Shown here: positions 56,808-64,000 of the stretch, piece by piece
Numbering within the stretch: the first letter of the stretch is position 1
How the letters are laid out: each line of letters opens with the position of its first letter
Origin: CAYIHX01 sp964363305
GTDB taxonomy: Bacteria; Bdellovibrionota; UBA1018
Assembly: GCA_964363305.1 (NCBI GenBank)
Contig: CAYIHX010000015.1
Span: 10,418-74,417 of the forward strand
Length of the DNA: 64,000 nucleotides
Reading direction: 5' to 3'
Notes under the pieces: model-generated
What the model was told of the DNA's origin: nothing
What the model saw: only the letters and a program-made list of their open reading frames with translations
Databases searched by the model: none
Made by a program: the position numbers and the translations under genes

Positions 56808-57805
56808 TCATTTTTGATTGTGAACTCGGGAGAGCCATACGTCACGATCTCTCCGCCAAACTGAGATTTGAATTCCGCAACGCCGCGGTAGGGGTGATCA
56901 AGCGGTGGATCTTTGACGTAGCCGTTTAGATCATAACGGAGATAGCCCAGCGCTTGGAGTCGCAGCATGGACTGCCAGTGGCAGAAGGCTGACGTACTGA
57001 GTGGAGTCGGCACGGCATCGCTGCGTAATTCCCAGCCGAGGAGATAGTGTGCCGTGTCTCCCATACAGGCGAATAAAAGCTGCGTTTCGGCTTCCGCGGG
57101 AGTGCCTTCAGGGGGCGCCACAAAGATCGCGCGCGCGACGAAAAAGTAGGGCTCGCGGGAAAGTGTCGCGGGTTCGTACCACTCACGAGGGGGAGCAAAA
57201 ATGTTCTTTTTCACTCCAAAGTGGGACATGCCCTCGGCGAAACAATCGAGATTCTCGGGCCGCGCCGGTCGCCACTCGAAACGCACAGGCTGTTTACTTG
57301 CGCGAACAATGGAACGCCGCAACCGCGCCTTCAGGCTACGGTAGAGGGAGGCTGGGTCGCCGTCGAGACTAACCCAGATGGTGCTGGCCTGATCAATTCG
57401 GCTTGGAGAAAGAGGGAAGTCCGAAAGCACGTCCTCGATGTCCTGGACGAAAAAGCGAGGACTGACTTTGAGGGCATGGAGGGGTGCTTTGAGATGGAGT
57501 TTGCGCGCCTGCTGAGCGAACTCGGTGAGGCTTTCCATTGCCGATACGGTCGTCCTCCAATCGAGCACGGGGCCATTCGTGCATTCCAAAATTCCGGGCG
57601 CGCTCTCATAGAGGACGGCGACCGCCTGCCTCTCGAGGGAGTAGATGAGGTGTACCGGCACGCCAAGACGTTCGATCATTTTCGCCCAAGTCGGGGTTTG
57701 GGAGAGAGGGAAGTCCGAACCCTCAGCGAGCCTGTTCTTCACAATGGTTTCAATTTCGGCTTCCTGCTGGCGTGTCAGCTCAATGGCTGATGAGAAGTTC
57801 CACAT
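56804..57805 (-). CDS. FemAB-like aminoacyltransferase-fold protein
   Basis: 333 residues. Two GNAT-like halves. The C-terminal YDLNGYVKDPPLDHPYRGVA and FKSQFGGEIVTYGSPEF match the FemAB/peptidoglycan-bridge family (FKxxFGGE). Such enzymes add amino acids to lipid II or other acceptors using aminoacyl-tRNA. The start at 57805 follows AGAGGAGG. Coupled to the MscS gene downstream. Confidence 0.72.
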   Translation of the reverse strand: MWNFSSAIELTRQQEAEIETIVKNRLAEGSDFPLSQTPTWAKMIERLGVPVHLIYSLERQAVAVLYESAPGILECTNGPVLDWRTTVSAMESLTEFAQQARKLHLKAPLHALKVSPRFFVQDIEDVLSDFPLSPSRIDQASTIWVSLDGDPASLYRSLKARLRRSIVRASKQPVRFEWRPARPENLDCFAEGMSHFGVKKNIFAPPREWYEPATLSREPYFFVARAIFVAPPEGTPAEAETQLLFACMGDTAHYLLGWELRSDAVPTPLSTSAFCHWQSMLRLQALGYLRYDLNGYVKDPPLDHPYRGVAEFKSQFGGEIVTYGSPEFTIKNE

Positions 57806-57877
57806 CCTCCTCTGATTTTATCTACTTTTTTCCTCAGGTGCCGATGAGTTTTTGAGAAACCGCGGAGGAAATGGATC

Positions 57878-58981
57878 ATGGCGACCCCAGTGAAGAGACG
57901 TGCGAAGCGAGCCGTAGTCAAAAAAGTGACGGCCAAAAAAAGACCTGTGAAGAAAAAGAGCTCAGCTGCTGTAGCGGTACCGAAAAAGGCCCAGGCGAAG
58001 AGTGGTCAACGCGGGGTCGTAGCGAAAATCTCGGCGCCGTTGCGTTGGCTATTTGGACTCGGGATCCTTGGCGCCATCGTCTGGGGAGGATATTGGGTGG
58101 GCCAGGGTGAGTCCCCTCGAATCGAGGTCGGGCGCGAGACGGCCACGAAAGTCGAGGTTTCGGAGGCTACCCTCGAGAGGGAGAACTGGGGCCCGTTTCT
58201 CGCGCTGATCGGCGCGATGGCGCAACCTGAGGCGCCAGACGTTGGAGGTCGGATCGCGTTTTGGAGCGACCTGCTCTTAAATAGTCCGGCCGCAAGCGCT
58301 CGACTGCGAACGTTGTCAGCCCAACGATCCATTGAGGATGTGGCTCCTTTGGTTCCGGAGAAGTACGATTGCACCACCTTTGTTGAGACGGTGCTTTCGC
58401 TTGCGAGGAGCCAGAGGCCGGAGCACTTTTTCGATGAGTTGCTGAGGGTGCGGTATCGAGATGGACAGGGACGATTCTCCTCTCGGAACCATTTTCCTGA
58501 TGCTGATTGGCTGCCGAATAATCTTCAAAACGGAATTCTGGAAGATGTGACCGATCGCATTGCCATGAGTACCTCGGTGTCATCAAAGACTGTCGCTAAG
58601 CTGATTAAGAAGCGGGAGTGGATCACTAGTCAGGTCGGGCGCCACAAGGTTGAGCGCACTCTGGCGTCGATCGGCAGTGAAGTATGGCAGGATGTTCGCG
58701 CCGAGGTGAAGTATCTTCCAATTCAGAATGTTCGTGGGTTCATGGCGCGGATTCCGAACGGGACCGTCGCGAATGTCGTAAACGAAGACACGCCCGCTCG
58801 GCTGGTTCTGATCACGCATCAAGGGTTCGTCCTCCAACGAGATGGAAAAACCTATTTCCGTCACGCCAATCCGGGAGGCCAGATTCGGACGGATCTCTTG
58901 ACCGAGTATGTGAGGCGAGCCACTGCGAGATCTGGCGGAAAAAGCATCGTGGGCCTTAATTTCGTACAGGTACGTGAATAG
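57878..58981 (+). CDS. DUF1460 amidase-like protein with lysine-rich N-terminus
   Basis: 367 residues. An H1-like basic N-terminal tail (KRRAKRAVVKKVTAKKRPVKKK) comes before a transmembrane helix (PLRWLFGLGILGAIVWGGYWV). The periplasmic part carries EKYDCTTFVETVLSLA with the catalytic-type Cys, RVRYRDGQGRFSSRNHFPDADWLPNNLQNG and FRHANPGGQIRTDLLTEYV with the His. DUF1460 is a NlpC/P60-like N-acetylmuramoyl-L-alanine amidase family. ATG 57878 has CGGAGGA eight bases upstream; an ATG seven bases earlier is out of frame. Confidence 0.82.
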   Translation: MATPVKRRAKRAVVKKVTAKKRPVKKKSSAAVAVPKKAQAKSGQRGVVAKISAPLRWLFGLGILGAIVWGGYWVGQGESPRIEVGRETATKVEVSEATLERENWGPFLALIGAMAQPEAPDVGGRIAFWSDLLLNSPAASARLRTLSAQRSIEDVAPLVPEKYDCTTFVETVLSLARSQRPEHFFDELLRVRYRDGQGRFSSRNHFPDADWLPNNLQNGILEDVTDRIAMSTSVSSKTVAKLIKKREWITSQVGRHKVERTLASIGSEVWQDVRAEVKYLPIQNVRGFMARIPNGTVANVVNEDTPARLVLITHQGFVLQRDGKTYFRHANPGGQIRTDLLTEYVRRATARSGGKSIVGLNFVQVRE

Positions 58982-58993
58982 AACGGGAACCCA

Positions 58994-60736
58994 ATGAATC
59001 CAAGGCCAGTTTTCCTGAGTGTGCTTTTTTTTCTGCCATTTATAGGCTGCGCGACCCAGTATTCTCCGGGTGACGCGGAGAGGGAGATCGCCTCCGGGAA
59101 TGCTTCGAGGAGGCTTTCTCAGCTTGTGGATGCGGAAGAGGCTGGAATCGATCTGCTTCCGCAGCAGGAGCGAGAACGACTTTTGGCGCAGGCCCGGGGA
59201 TATGTCGAGTTTAAGACGAATCGCAAACTCAGTCGAGCGCAACGCAAGCAGATGGTTGATCATTGCGCGGAGAACGAGGACGACAATATTTTTTGCGAGT
59301 ACGTCATCGGGGATGGTGCCCCGCGGCTGCGGGGCAAGCGTGTACGGACGCCTCGGCACCCGTTTTCGTTGACGACCCTCATGAGAGGGCTCAAAAAACA
59401 GTCGGTCGATCTTCCTGAGGGGCTCCAGCTGAGGGATGTTGGGCGCGCGTTGAAGCCGGTGAGCAAGATGGATCGAATGGATCCGTATTTTGAAGCTCTC
59501 AAAGACTATCCTGTGTGTTTGCCTCCGGCGATTTTCACGGGTTTCGGAATTAAAGCGGAAGAGGGTTTTCCGGACGAACGCTATCGTCAATATGCCCTGT
59601 CGCTGTACGCGAAGGCGGCGGAATGTGGTGACGATGAATCGGCGATTCAGGCTAGCTATCGACTCGGCTTGATGTACGTCTGGAACAAACGATATGCAGA
59701 GGCCGAGAAAGTTTTAGTTCGAGTGTCGGAGCACCCCAAGGGAGACGTTTTGTTGTCGCGAGCGCTTTTTTGGCGGCAGTTCTCGGCGCGGCAGATGAAA
59801 AACGAGGCGCTTGAAGAAGAGATGAGGTTACGTCTGGTTCGCGAGTTCCCGTTGAGCATCCACGGCCTCTTGGCTAATACGGACGAGGGGCTGAATGAGT
59901 TTAAAATCATTGCCGGTTCAGATCCCGTGGTGCATTTCAGATCAGCGACTCGGCCGGACCTCAATCCGATCGTGATGGCGGCCGAGGCGCTGCATCGAAT
60001 CGGTTTCGCCAATCTTTCGGATAGAATTTTGGAACCGCTCTTGGAGCAGCTTGAGGGGGCTGAGCCCTCGTTTCAGCTCTACCTGGCGGTACTATTTAAG
60101 CGAAATGGCGATACTATTCGAAAATTTCAGCTCATTGCGCAGATTGTGCGAAACGACCCGATGATGATCTCCAAACAAACGTTGGAAATGCTTTACCCGC
60201 TGAGTATTTTCGAGTTGGTTCGCATTCACGAGGAAAAGATCGATCCGTACGTGGTCATCTCTTTGATTCGGCAGGAGAGCGCCTTTAATGCGCGAGCGAA
60301 GAGCCCCGCAGGAGCGATGGGTTTGATGCAGGTGATGCCGCGAACCGCGCGCATGTTCACTCGTGGGGCCAGAAAAACCCTCTATGATCCCCAGATCAAC
60401 GTGAAGGTGGGTGTCGCCTTCTTTGCTCGCCTGCTGAAGCGTTACGGTGGCGACGTAGAGCTGGCGCTTGCGGCGTACAATTGTGGCCCGGAGAGGGTCG
60501 ATCGCTGGGTGAAGCGTTACCCCATTGAGAATCGCATGTTATTTTTAGATCTCCTCCCGATTCGAGAGACGCGCGAGTACGTTGCGTCGATTGCGCGGAA
60601 CTACTACTGGTATCTGCGGCTCTATCAGAAAGACTTGATGGAAGAGAGGTTGAGCGGCAACCCGAGCCCCCGCCCCGTGCCGGTGGGCGCAAGCGATAGA
60701 CCCGGCGCGTTTTTCAATGTGTTTGGAAAATCGTAA
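58994..60736 (+). CDS. slt: Lytic murein transglycosylase, lipoprotein
   Basis: 580 residues. Lipobox LPFIGC gives an acylated Cys. Long helical, TPR-like middle (AEAEKVLVRVSEHPKGDVLLSRALFWRQFSAR pattern), then the SLT lysozyme-like domain: LIRQESAFNARAKSPAGAMG, LMQVMP and AYNCGPERVDRWVKRYP, catalytic Glu428. It cleaves peptidoglycan to 1,6-anhydro products. The layout resembles soluble Slt70, but membrane-anchored. Follows the DUF1460 gene by 12 bases, so both likely act in wall turnover. Confidence 0.9.
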   Translation: MNPRPVFLSVLFFLPFIGCATQYSPGDAEREIASGNASRRLSQLVDAEEAGIDLLPQQERERLLAQARGYVEFKTNRKLSRAQRKQMVDHCAENEDDNIFCEYVIGDGAPRLRGKRVRTPRHPFSLTTLMRGLKKQSVDLPEGLQLRDVGRALKPVSKMDRMDPYFEALKDYPVCLPPAIFTGFGIKAEEGFPDERYRQYALSLYAKAAECGDDESAIQASYRLGLMYVWNKRYAEAEKVLVRVSEHPKGDVLLSRALFWRQFSARQMKNEALEEEMRLRLVREFPLSIHGLLANTDEGLNEFKIIAGSDPVVHFRSATRPDLNPIVMAAEALHRIGFANLSDRILEPLLEQLEGAEPSFQLYLAVLFKRNGDTIRKFQLIAQIVRNDPMMISKQTLEMLYPLSIFELVRIHEEKIDPYVVISLIRQESAFNARAKSPAGAMGLMQVMPRTARMFTRGARKTLYDPQINVKVGVAFFARLLKRYGGDVELALAAYNCGPERVDRWVKRYPIENRMLFLDLLPIRETREYVASIARNYYWYLRLYQKDLMEERLSGNPSPRPVPVGASDRPGAFFNVFGKS

Positions 60737-61271
60737 ATCATGGGCCTTCGGGCTGTTCGTTGCGGTTTTTCTCTCCGCATGTGGCGAGGCCCGCCTTAGT
60801 CTGCTGAGTAACGATATCGTGCCTGACAAAGCGGTTCCGGCGGCCCAGCTTTTTGGCGTTGGGTGTAGCGGCGCGAACTCTTCGCCCCATTTGCGCTGGT
60901 CGGGCGCGGTGCCCAGTGCGGTCAAGTCATACGTGATCACCGTGGTGAACCGCAGCGAGTCGAATGCCGTTCACTGGTTGATCTACGATCTCCCGATCTC
61001 TGAGTCTTCACTGGCCACTGGAATCGTCGAACTGCCCCAGGGGGCGACCTTCGGGCCAAACGATTTCGGAACCGTGCCATTCGGGTACCGTGGTCCGTGC
61101 GCGCTTGGGGCGGCGAGCGAGGTGATTGAATTCAAGATCTGGGCGCTTGAGGTGGCGAATTTGAGTGAGTTGACGGGTGTGAGTCTCGTGAGTCCTGCCT
61201 CGATTTTAGCTGCGCTCGAAGAAAGCGCGGTGATCAGCGGCTCGTTTCAAGCGCTCGCCGTGGGCCTTTAG
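60717..61271 (+). CDS. PEBP-family (YbhB/YbcL-like) lipoprotein
   Basis: 184 residues from ATG 60717, overlapping the slt end by 20 bases. Signal with lipobox FLSAC. PEBP pattern: NSSPHLRWSGAVPSAVKSYV, AVHWLIYDLP, NDFGTVPFGYRGPCAL and FKIWALE. The binding-pocket residues (Asp/His in DP.A and HW) are partly kept. Possible small-molecule binder at the outer or inner membrane. Confidence 0.82.
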   Translation: MCLENRKSWAFGLFVAVFLSACGEARLSLLSNDIVPDKAVPAAQLFGVGCSGANSSPHLRWSGAVPSAVKSYVITVVNRSESNAVHWLIYDLPISESSLATGIVELPQGATFGPNDFGTVPFGYRGPCALGAASEVIEFKIWALEVANLSELTGVSLVSPASILAALEESAVISGSFQALAVGL

Positions 61272-61867
61272 GGGCGCCATTGCACTTCGAACAGGGTTTG
61301 CGTGCCCCAGTTGAGTTGTCCGCGATCACCGGGGCTGAGTTCACCGACTCCTCGGGGGGTACCGGTGAAAACAAGGTCTCCGTCACAGAGTGGAAACCAC
61401 TCGGCCGCATAGCGGAGAATCTGGTCGGGGAGAAGGCGCATCTCGTGCCCGTTTGCTTTCTGTCTTTGCACGCCATTCAGGAAAAAAGAGAACGGGGTGT
61501 CGAGGTATCGGAGGAAGTCTTTGATAGGCAGCCAGGGCCCGACGAGGGCCGAGCCCGCGAAGACCTTGGCGAGCTCCCAGGGATGGCCTGCTTTTTTAAG
61601 CTCGCCCTGGAGGGCGCGGAGCGTGAGGTCAAGCCCGAGGGTCACGTCTGTGATTTTGCCTTGCTCGAGGCGGAGGACGATCTCGGTTTCGTAGTGCACG
61701 GCGCCCTTTCCTCGAGGAAGATCCACTTCCAGAACAGCACCGAGCTGATTTGCCTGAAAGAGCGAGCTTGGAGGCTTGAGAAAGAGCACGGGCATCTCTG
61801 GAACGGCATCGCCGAGTTCTTGGGCGTGATCGAGATAGTTTTTTCCGACGCAGATGATTTTATCCAT
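61268..61867 (-). CDS. Fumarylacetoacetate hydrolase-family protein
   Basis: 199 residues from ATG 61867, chosen by family fit (MDKIICVGKNYLDHAQEL); an ATG at 61936 adds 23 residues. Motifs: PVLFLKPPSSL, HYETEIVLRLEQGK with the metal-binding Glu pair, and VFTGTPRGVGELSPGD. Resembles YcgM-like acylpyruvate hydrolases and oxaloacetate tautomerases. Metal-dependent hydrolysis or decarboxylation of 2-keto acids is expected, substrate unknown. Convergent with the PEBP gene, overlapping by 4 bases. Confidence 0.85.
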   Translation of the reverse strand: MDKIICVGKNYLDHAQELGDAVPEMPVLFLKPPSSLFQANQLGAVLEVDLPRGKGAVHYETEIVLRLEQGKITDVTLGLDLTLRALQGELKKAGHPWELAKVFAGSALVGPWLPIKDFLRYLDTPFSFFLNGVQRQKANGHEMRLLPDQILRYAAEWFPLCDGDLVFTGTPRGVGELSPGDRGQLNWGTQTLFEVQWRP

Positions 61868-61961
61868 ACCGGGGAAGCGTCGTTCTTTTCTGGCCGAAAT
61901 GCAACGCGTCAACGCTCGACGGTCGACCTGCTGCATGCTATCCCCAACTCACTGTATCAGC

Positions 61962-62051
61962 GGAGAGATGGCCGAGTGGCTGAAGGCGCACGCTTGGAAA
62001 GCGTGTTTACATGAAAGTGTAACGTGGGTTCGAATCCCACTCTCTCCGCCA
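61962..62051 (+). tRNA. serT: tRNA-Ser (anticodon GGA)
   Basis: 90 bases with long variable arm (class II) and encoded CCA. Acceptor GGAGAGA pairs with TCTCTCC; anticodon stem CACGC/GCGTG with loop TTGGAAA gives GGA; variable arm TTTACATGAAAGTGTAA; T arm GTGGGTTCGAATCCCAC. Confidence 0.95.
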
Positions 62052-62296
62052 TATTCGGTATGGCAAGGATTCATGTGAAAGACCTCACTTCACCGAGTTA
62101 CAGGAGTCCTGGAGTTCCGCAATATTTCTAGCCGTGGAAGAGTTAAAATTCTTCAAGCGCACTCTTTTTTACTCGGCCTCGACCGTTTTAGTTGCGCCCC
62201 TTCCCCTATTTGCCTTGATCGGCCATTCACCCCTACTATGGGTGAGTGACCCCTCAGCCTGAGCAAACTTCATCCCGCGTACCCAACGTTGGCCCC
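62052..62296 (+). promoter_or_regulatory. Intergenic region before the MASE3 kinase
   Basis: 245 bases with no gene seen. A short inverted repeat TCACCC/GGGTGA (62227-62232 and 62240-62245) lies about 50 bases before the kinase start. No convincing promoter or terminator was recognised. The kinase ATG has no strong ribosome binding site. Confidence 0.25.
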
Positions 62297-64000
62297 ATGG
62301 ATTCCTTTTTCAGGTTTGTGAACCGCGCGATCCTGCCGTTGGCTGGAGTTTTTGCGGTCATGCAGTTCGGTATTTCAAGAACGCCTTGGGGTAGGCGGGT
62401 CCTTCCTGATTACCTGGCGTTTCATACTGGGATTGAAATTTTCTCAGTCGTGACCGCGTTCATGGTCTCCGCTGCGGCTCTCACCTGCGTGCGGTACAAA
62501 AAAAACGGGGTCTTGCCCTGGTTGGCCGCCGCCTTTTTTTGCACCGGAGTCCTGACTGTTTTTCATGTTCTGACCTTCCCCGGGATGGCGCCTTTTTTCG
62601 GCGACTCCTCCTTGAATCGATCGGTTTTTTTTGGGATGGCCGCTCGCTGGATTCAGGTTCTGAGTCTTCTGGCGTTTGTGCTCCTTTCGAGGCGGCTGCG
62701 AAACGTCCAAGCTGATCGCACACCGTGGCTGATCGCGATGGTCGGCCTCGTTGGGCTGGTTTCCCTGGGGCTGACTGAGCTCGTCGGCGTCGAATTATTG
62801 CGTTATCGAGGGTTCATCGAGGTGGTCACCCTCCTTTTGCATGTCGTAACGATCGCCCTTTTGAGTTTTCGTCGCCGGGTTGACCGGTCTCTGGATCGAA
62901 GGAATTTCCTCACCGCGAATGTCTGTCTGGCGCTGGTGGCTCTCTGTTTCTCCATCGATTTCGGAGTGGGCAGCGTGATGCAGGGTTTGGCTCATGTCTG
63001 GCAGATTTTTGGCTATTGGTTCATTTACCGGTCCGTTATCGTTACGGGCGTCCAGAGGCCATATCTTGAGGTGGCTCGAAAGCAACGCAGCTTGCTTGAG
63101 GCGGAGGATCGGTACCGGACGCTTTTCGAAAGCTCAATCATCGGTATTGCGACTCTCGGCTTTGACGGCACTCTGATTGATGTAAACCCTGCCTTTATTC
63201 AGCTCCTAGCGCGTAGGAAGGAAGCGCTTATTGGCACTCACCTCTCTCTATTTTTTCCGAACGAAGGGAATGAGAGGGATCGTCAGGCCTTGAGTTTATT
63301 GCGGTCGAGTGGAGAGCTTCAACCCCTTGAGCGTGAGCTCTGCCGACCGGATGGAACTCGCGTGCCCGCGTTGCTAACCGTCGCGCGGGCTAGCCAGACG
63401 CGCGAGATTTCCATTCTCTTCGTCATTGATTTGATCGCGCAGAAACGGATTGAGGAGCAGTTGAGGCATTCTCAGAAGCTCGAGGCGATTGGTCGGCTGA
63501 CGAACGGAGTGGCTCATGATTTCAATAACCTTCTAGGATCGCTGTTGGCTCGATGCGAGATGGTTCTTGAGTCGCCGCAGTTGACTCCTGAGCTTCACCG
63601 TGATCTGCGGGAGATCGAACTCGTGATCGAACGGGGGGGGCGGCTGACCCGCCAGCTCTTGGCGTTTGCTAGGCGCCAGGTCCTTTCACCGGAGTCGATC
63701 AACCTCAACGAGACCGTTGTGTCGATGAGACAAACTCTGGCTCGGTTGATTGGGGAGGATAGCGAGCTGGTCACCCAGTTTGATCCGGAGCTTGGTTTGG
63801 TTCGAGCCGATTTAGGTCAGCTTGAGCAGGTGTTTATTAATCTTTCGATTCATGCCCGAGAGTCAATGCCGAAGGGCGGTCAACTCAGGCTTACAACGTC
63901 CCAGGTAATGGTGGCGCAAGACCTATCAGAGAAGCTTGGCCTCGCGCCTGGTTGCTACGTTATGGTCTCGTTCTGGGATTCGGGAGAAGGATATTCGGAC
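62297..64000 (+). CDS. MASE3-PAS sensor histidine kinase, N-terminal part
   Basis: 568 codons are in the window; the end lies beyond it. The first 250 residues hold about seven hydrophobic helices with LPDYLAFHTGIEIFSVVTAF and FHVLTFPGMAPFF, the pattern of the MASE3 membrane sensor. A PAS domain follows (YRTLFESSIIGIATLGFDGTL; ELCRPDGTRVPALLTV). H box LEAIGRLTNGVAHDFNNLLG with His407 (HDFNN class), then LIERGGRLTRQLLAFARRQ. The HATPase begins (DLGQLEQVFINLSIHARESM, where N is usually in NxxxNA, here INLSIHAR: the N-box second Asn is replaced by His). Catalytic centre may therefore be weakened, but the domain continues outside. Confidence 0.85.
   Translation, partial: MDSFFRFVNRAILPLAGVFAVMQFGISRTPWGRRVLPDYLAFHTGIEIFSVVTAFMVSAAALTCVRYKKNGVLPWLAAAFFCTGVLTVFHVLTFPGMAPFFGDSSLNRSVFFGMAARWIQVLSLLAFVLLSRRLRNVQADRTPWLIAMVGLVGLVSLGLTELVGVELLRYRGFIEVVTLLLHVVTIALLSFRRRVDRSLDRRNFLTANVCLALVALCFSIDFGVGSVMQGLAHVWQIFGYWFIYRSVIVTGVQRPYLEVARKQRSLLEAEDRYRTLFESSIIGIATLGFDGTLIDVNPAFIQLLARRKEALIGTHLSLFFPNEGNERDRQALSLLRSSGELQPLERELCRPDGTRVPALLTVARASQTREISILFVIDLIAQKRIEEQLRHSQKLEAIGRLTNGVAHDFNNLLGSLLARCEMVLESPQLTPELHRDLREIELVIERGGRLTRQLLAFARRQVLSPESINLNETVVSMRQTLARLIGEDSELVTQFDPELGLVRADLGQLEQVFINLSIHARESMPKGGQLRLTTSQVMVAQDLSEKLGLAPGCYVMVSFWDSGEGYSD

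Noticed and set aside
61280..62014. Plus-strand frame of 244 codons opposite the FAH gene, running into tRNA-Ser
   Set aside because: The minus-strand FAH reading has clear family motifs, and the plus frame overlaps a tRNA.

Overview
The window reads as a chromosomal segment of a diderm (Gram-negative) bacterium: outer-membrane beta-barrel proteins, lipoproteins, RseP, PssA and a TonB-dependent-receptor-like barrel are present. The order thrT-tyrT-glyT-thrT-tuf-trpT-secE-nusG-rplKAJL-rpoBC is the classical proteobacterial one. NtrY/NtrX, many unusual two-component proteins, a CFI-box protein and TPM-domain proteins suggest a deltaproteobacterial or Bdellovibrionota-like lineage. That placement is inference: no rRNA gene is present and no search could be run. 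Base composition is moderately G+C rich, with no obvious islands.

Layout. 1-1.4 kb: tail of pyrD, a secreted SH3/beta-barrel protein, and a 23-residue lysine-rich peptide gene on the other strand. 1.4-9.1 kb: a FecR/fibronectin-like barrel protein diverging from a four-gene overlapping signalling operon (sensor kinase, receiver-kinase hybrid, double receiver-TPR, receiver-GGDEF). 9.2-17.7 kb: a secreted protein, ntrYX, proS of the archaeal/eukaryal type, pyrF, an rRNA methyltransferase and a glutamine amidotransferase. 17.7-32.4 kb: a small barrel protein, the tRNA/tuf/secE/nusG/ribosomal/RNA polymerase cluster and tRNA-Val. 32.4-35.1 kb: a small putative DNA-binding protein and a kinase/regulator pair.

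35.1-37.5 kb (minus strand) is the most unusual part. A GNAT acyltransferase is translationally coupled (ATGA overlap) to a 10-codon gene with a strong ribosome binding site (MKKKFARICF). A 14-bp hairpin follows, then a heme-oxygenase-like putative diiron enzyme and a YcaO-family ATP-dependent cyclodehydratase. I propose a minimal ribosomally made, modified peptide (RiPP) pathway with the 10-mer as precursor. The layout resembles the microcin C operon (tiny peptide gene, hairpin, modifying enzymes), but the enzymes differ.

37.7-42.2 kb: a frameshifted transglutaminase-elicitor-like gene, two TPM-domain proteins, a membrane protein and a TonB-dependent-receptor-like barrel. 42.4-55.2 kb: a long run of core genes (rpsB, tsf, frr, uppS, cdsA, rseP, tsaB, pssA, asd, truA, tig) with two envelope proteins inserted; pyrH and dxr, frequent neighbours in other bacteria, are absent here. 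55.2-61.9 kb: PilZ, MscS, a FemAB-like aminoacyltransferase, DUF1460, a lytic transglycosylase, PEBP and FAH proteins. The right end holds tRNA-Ser and the first 568 codons of a MASE3/PAS histidine kinase.
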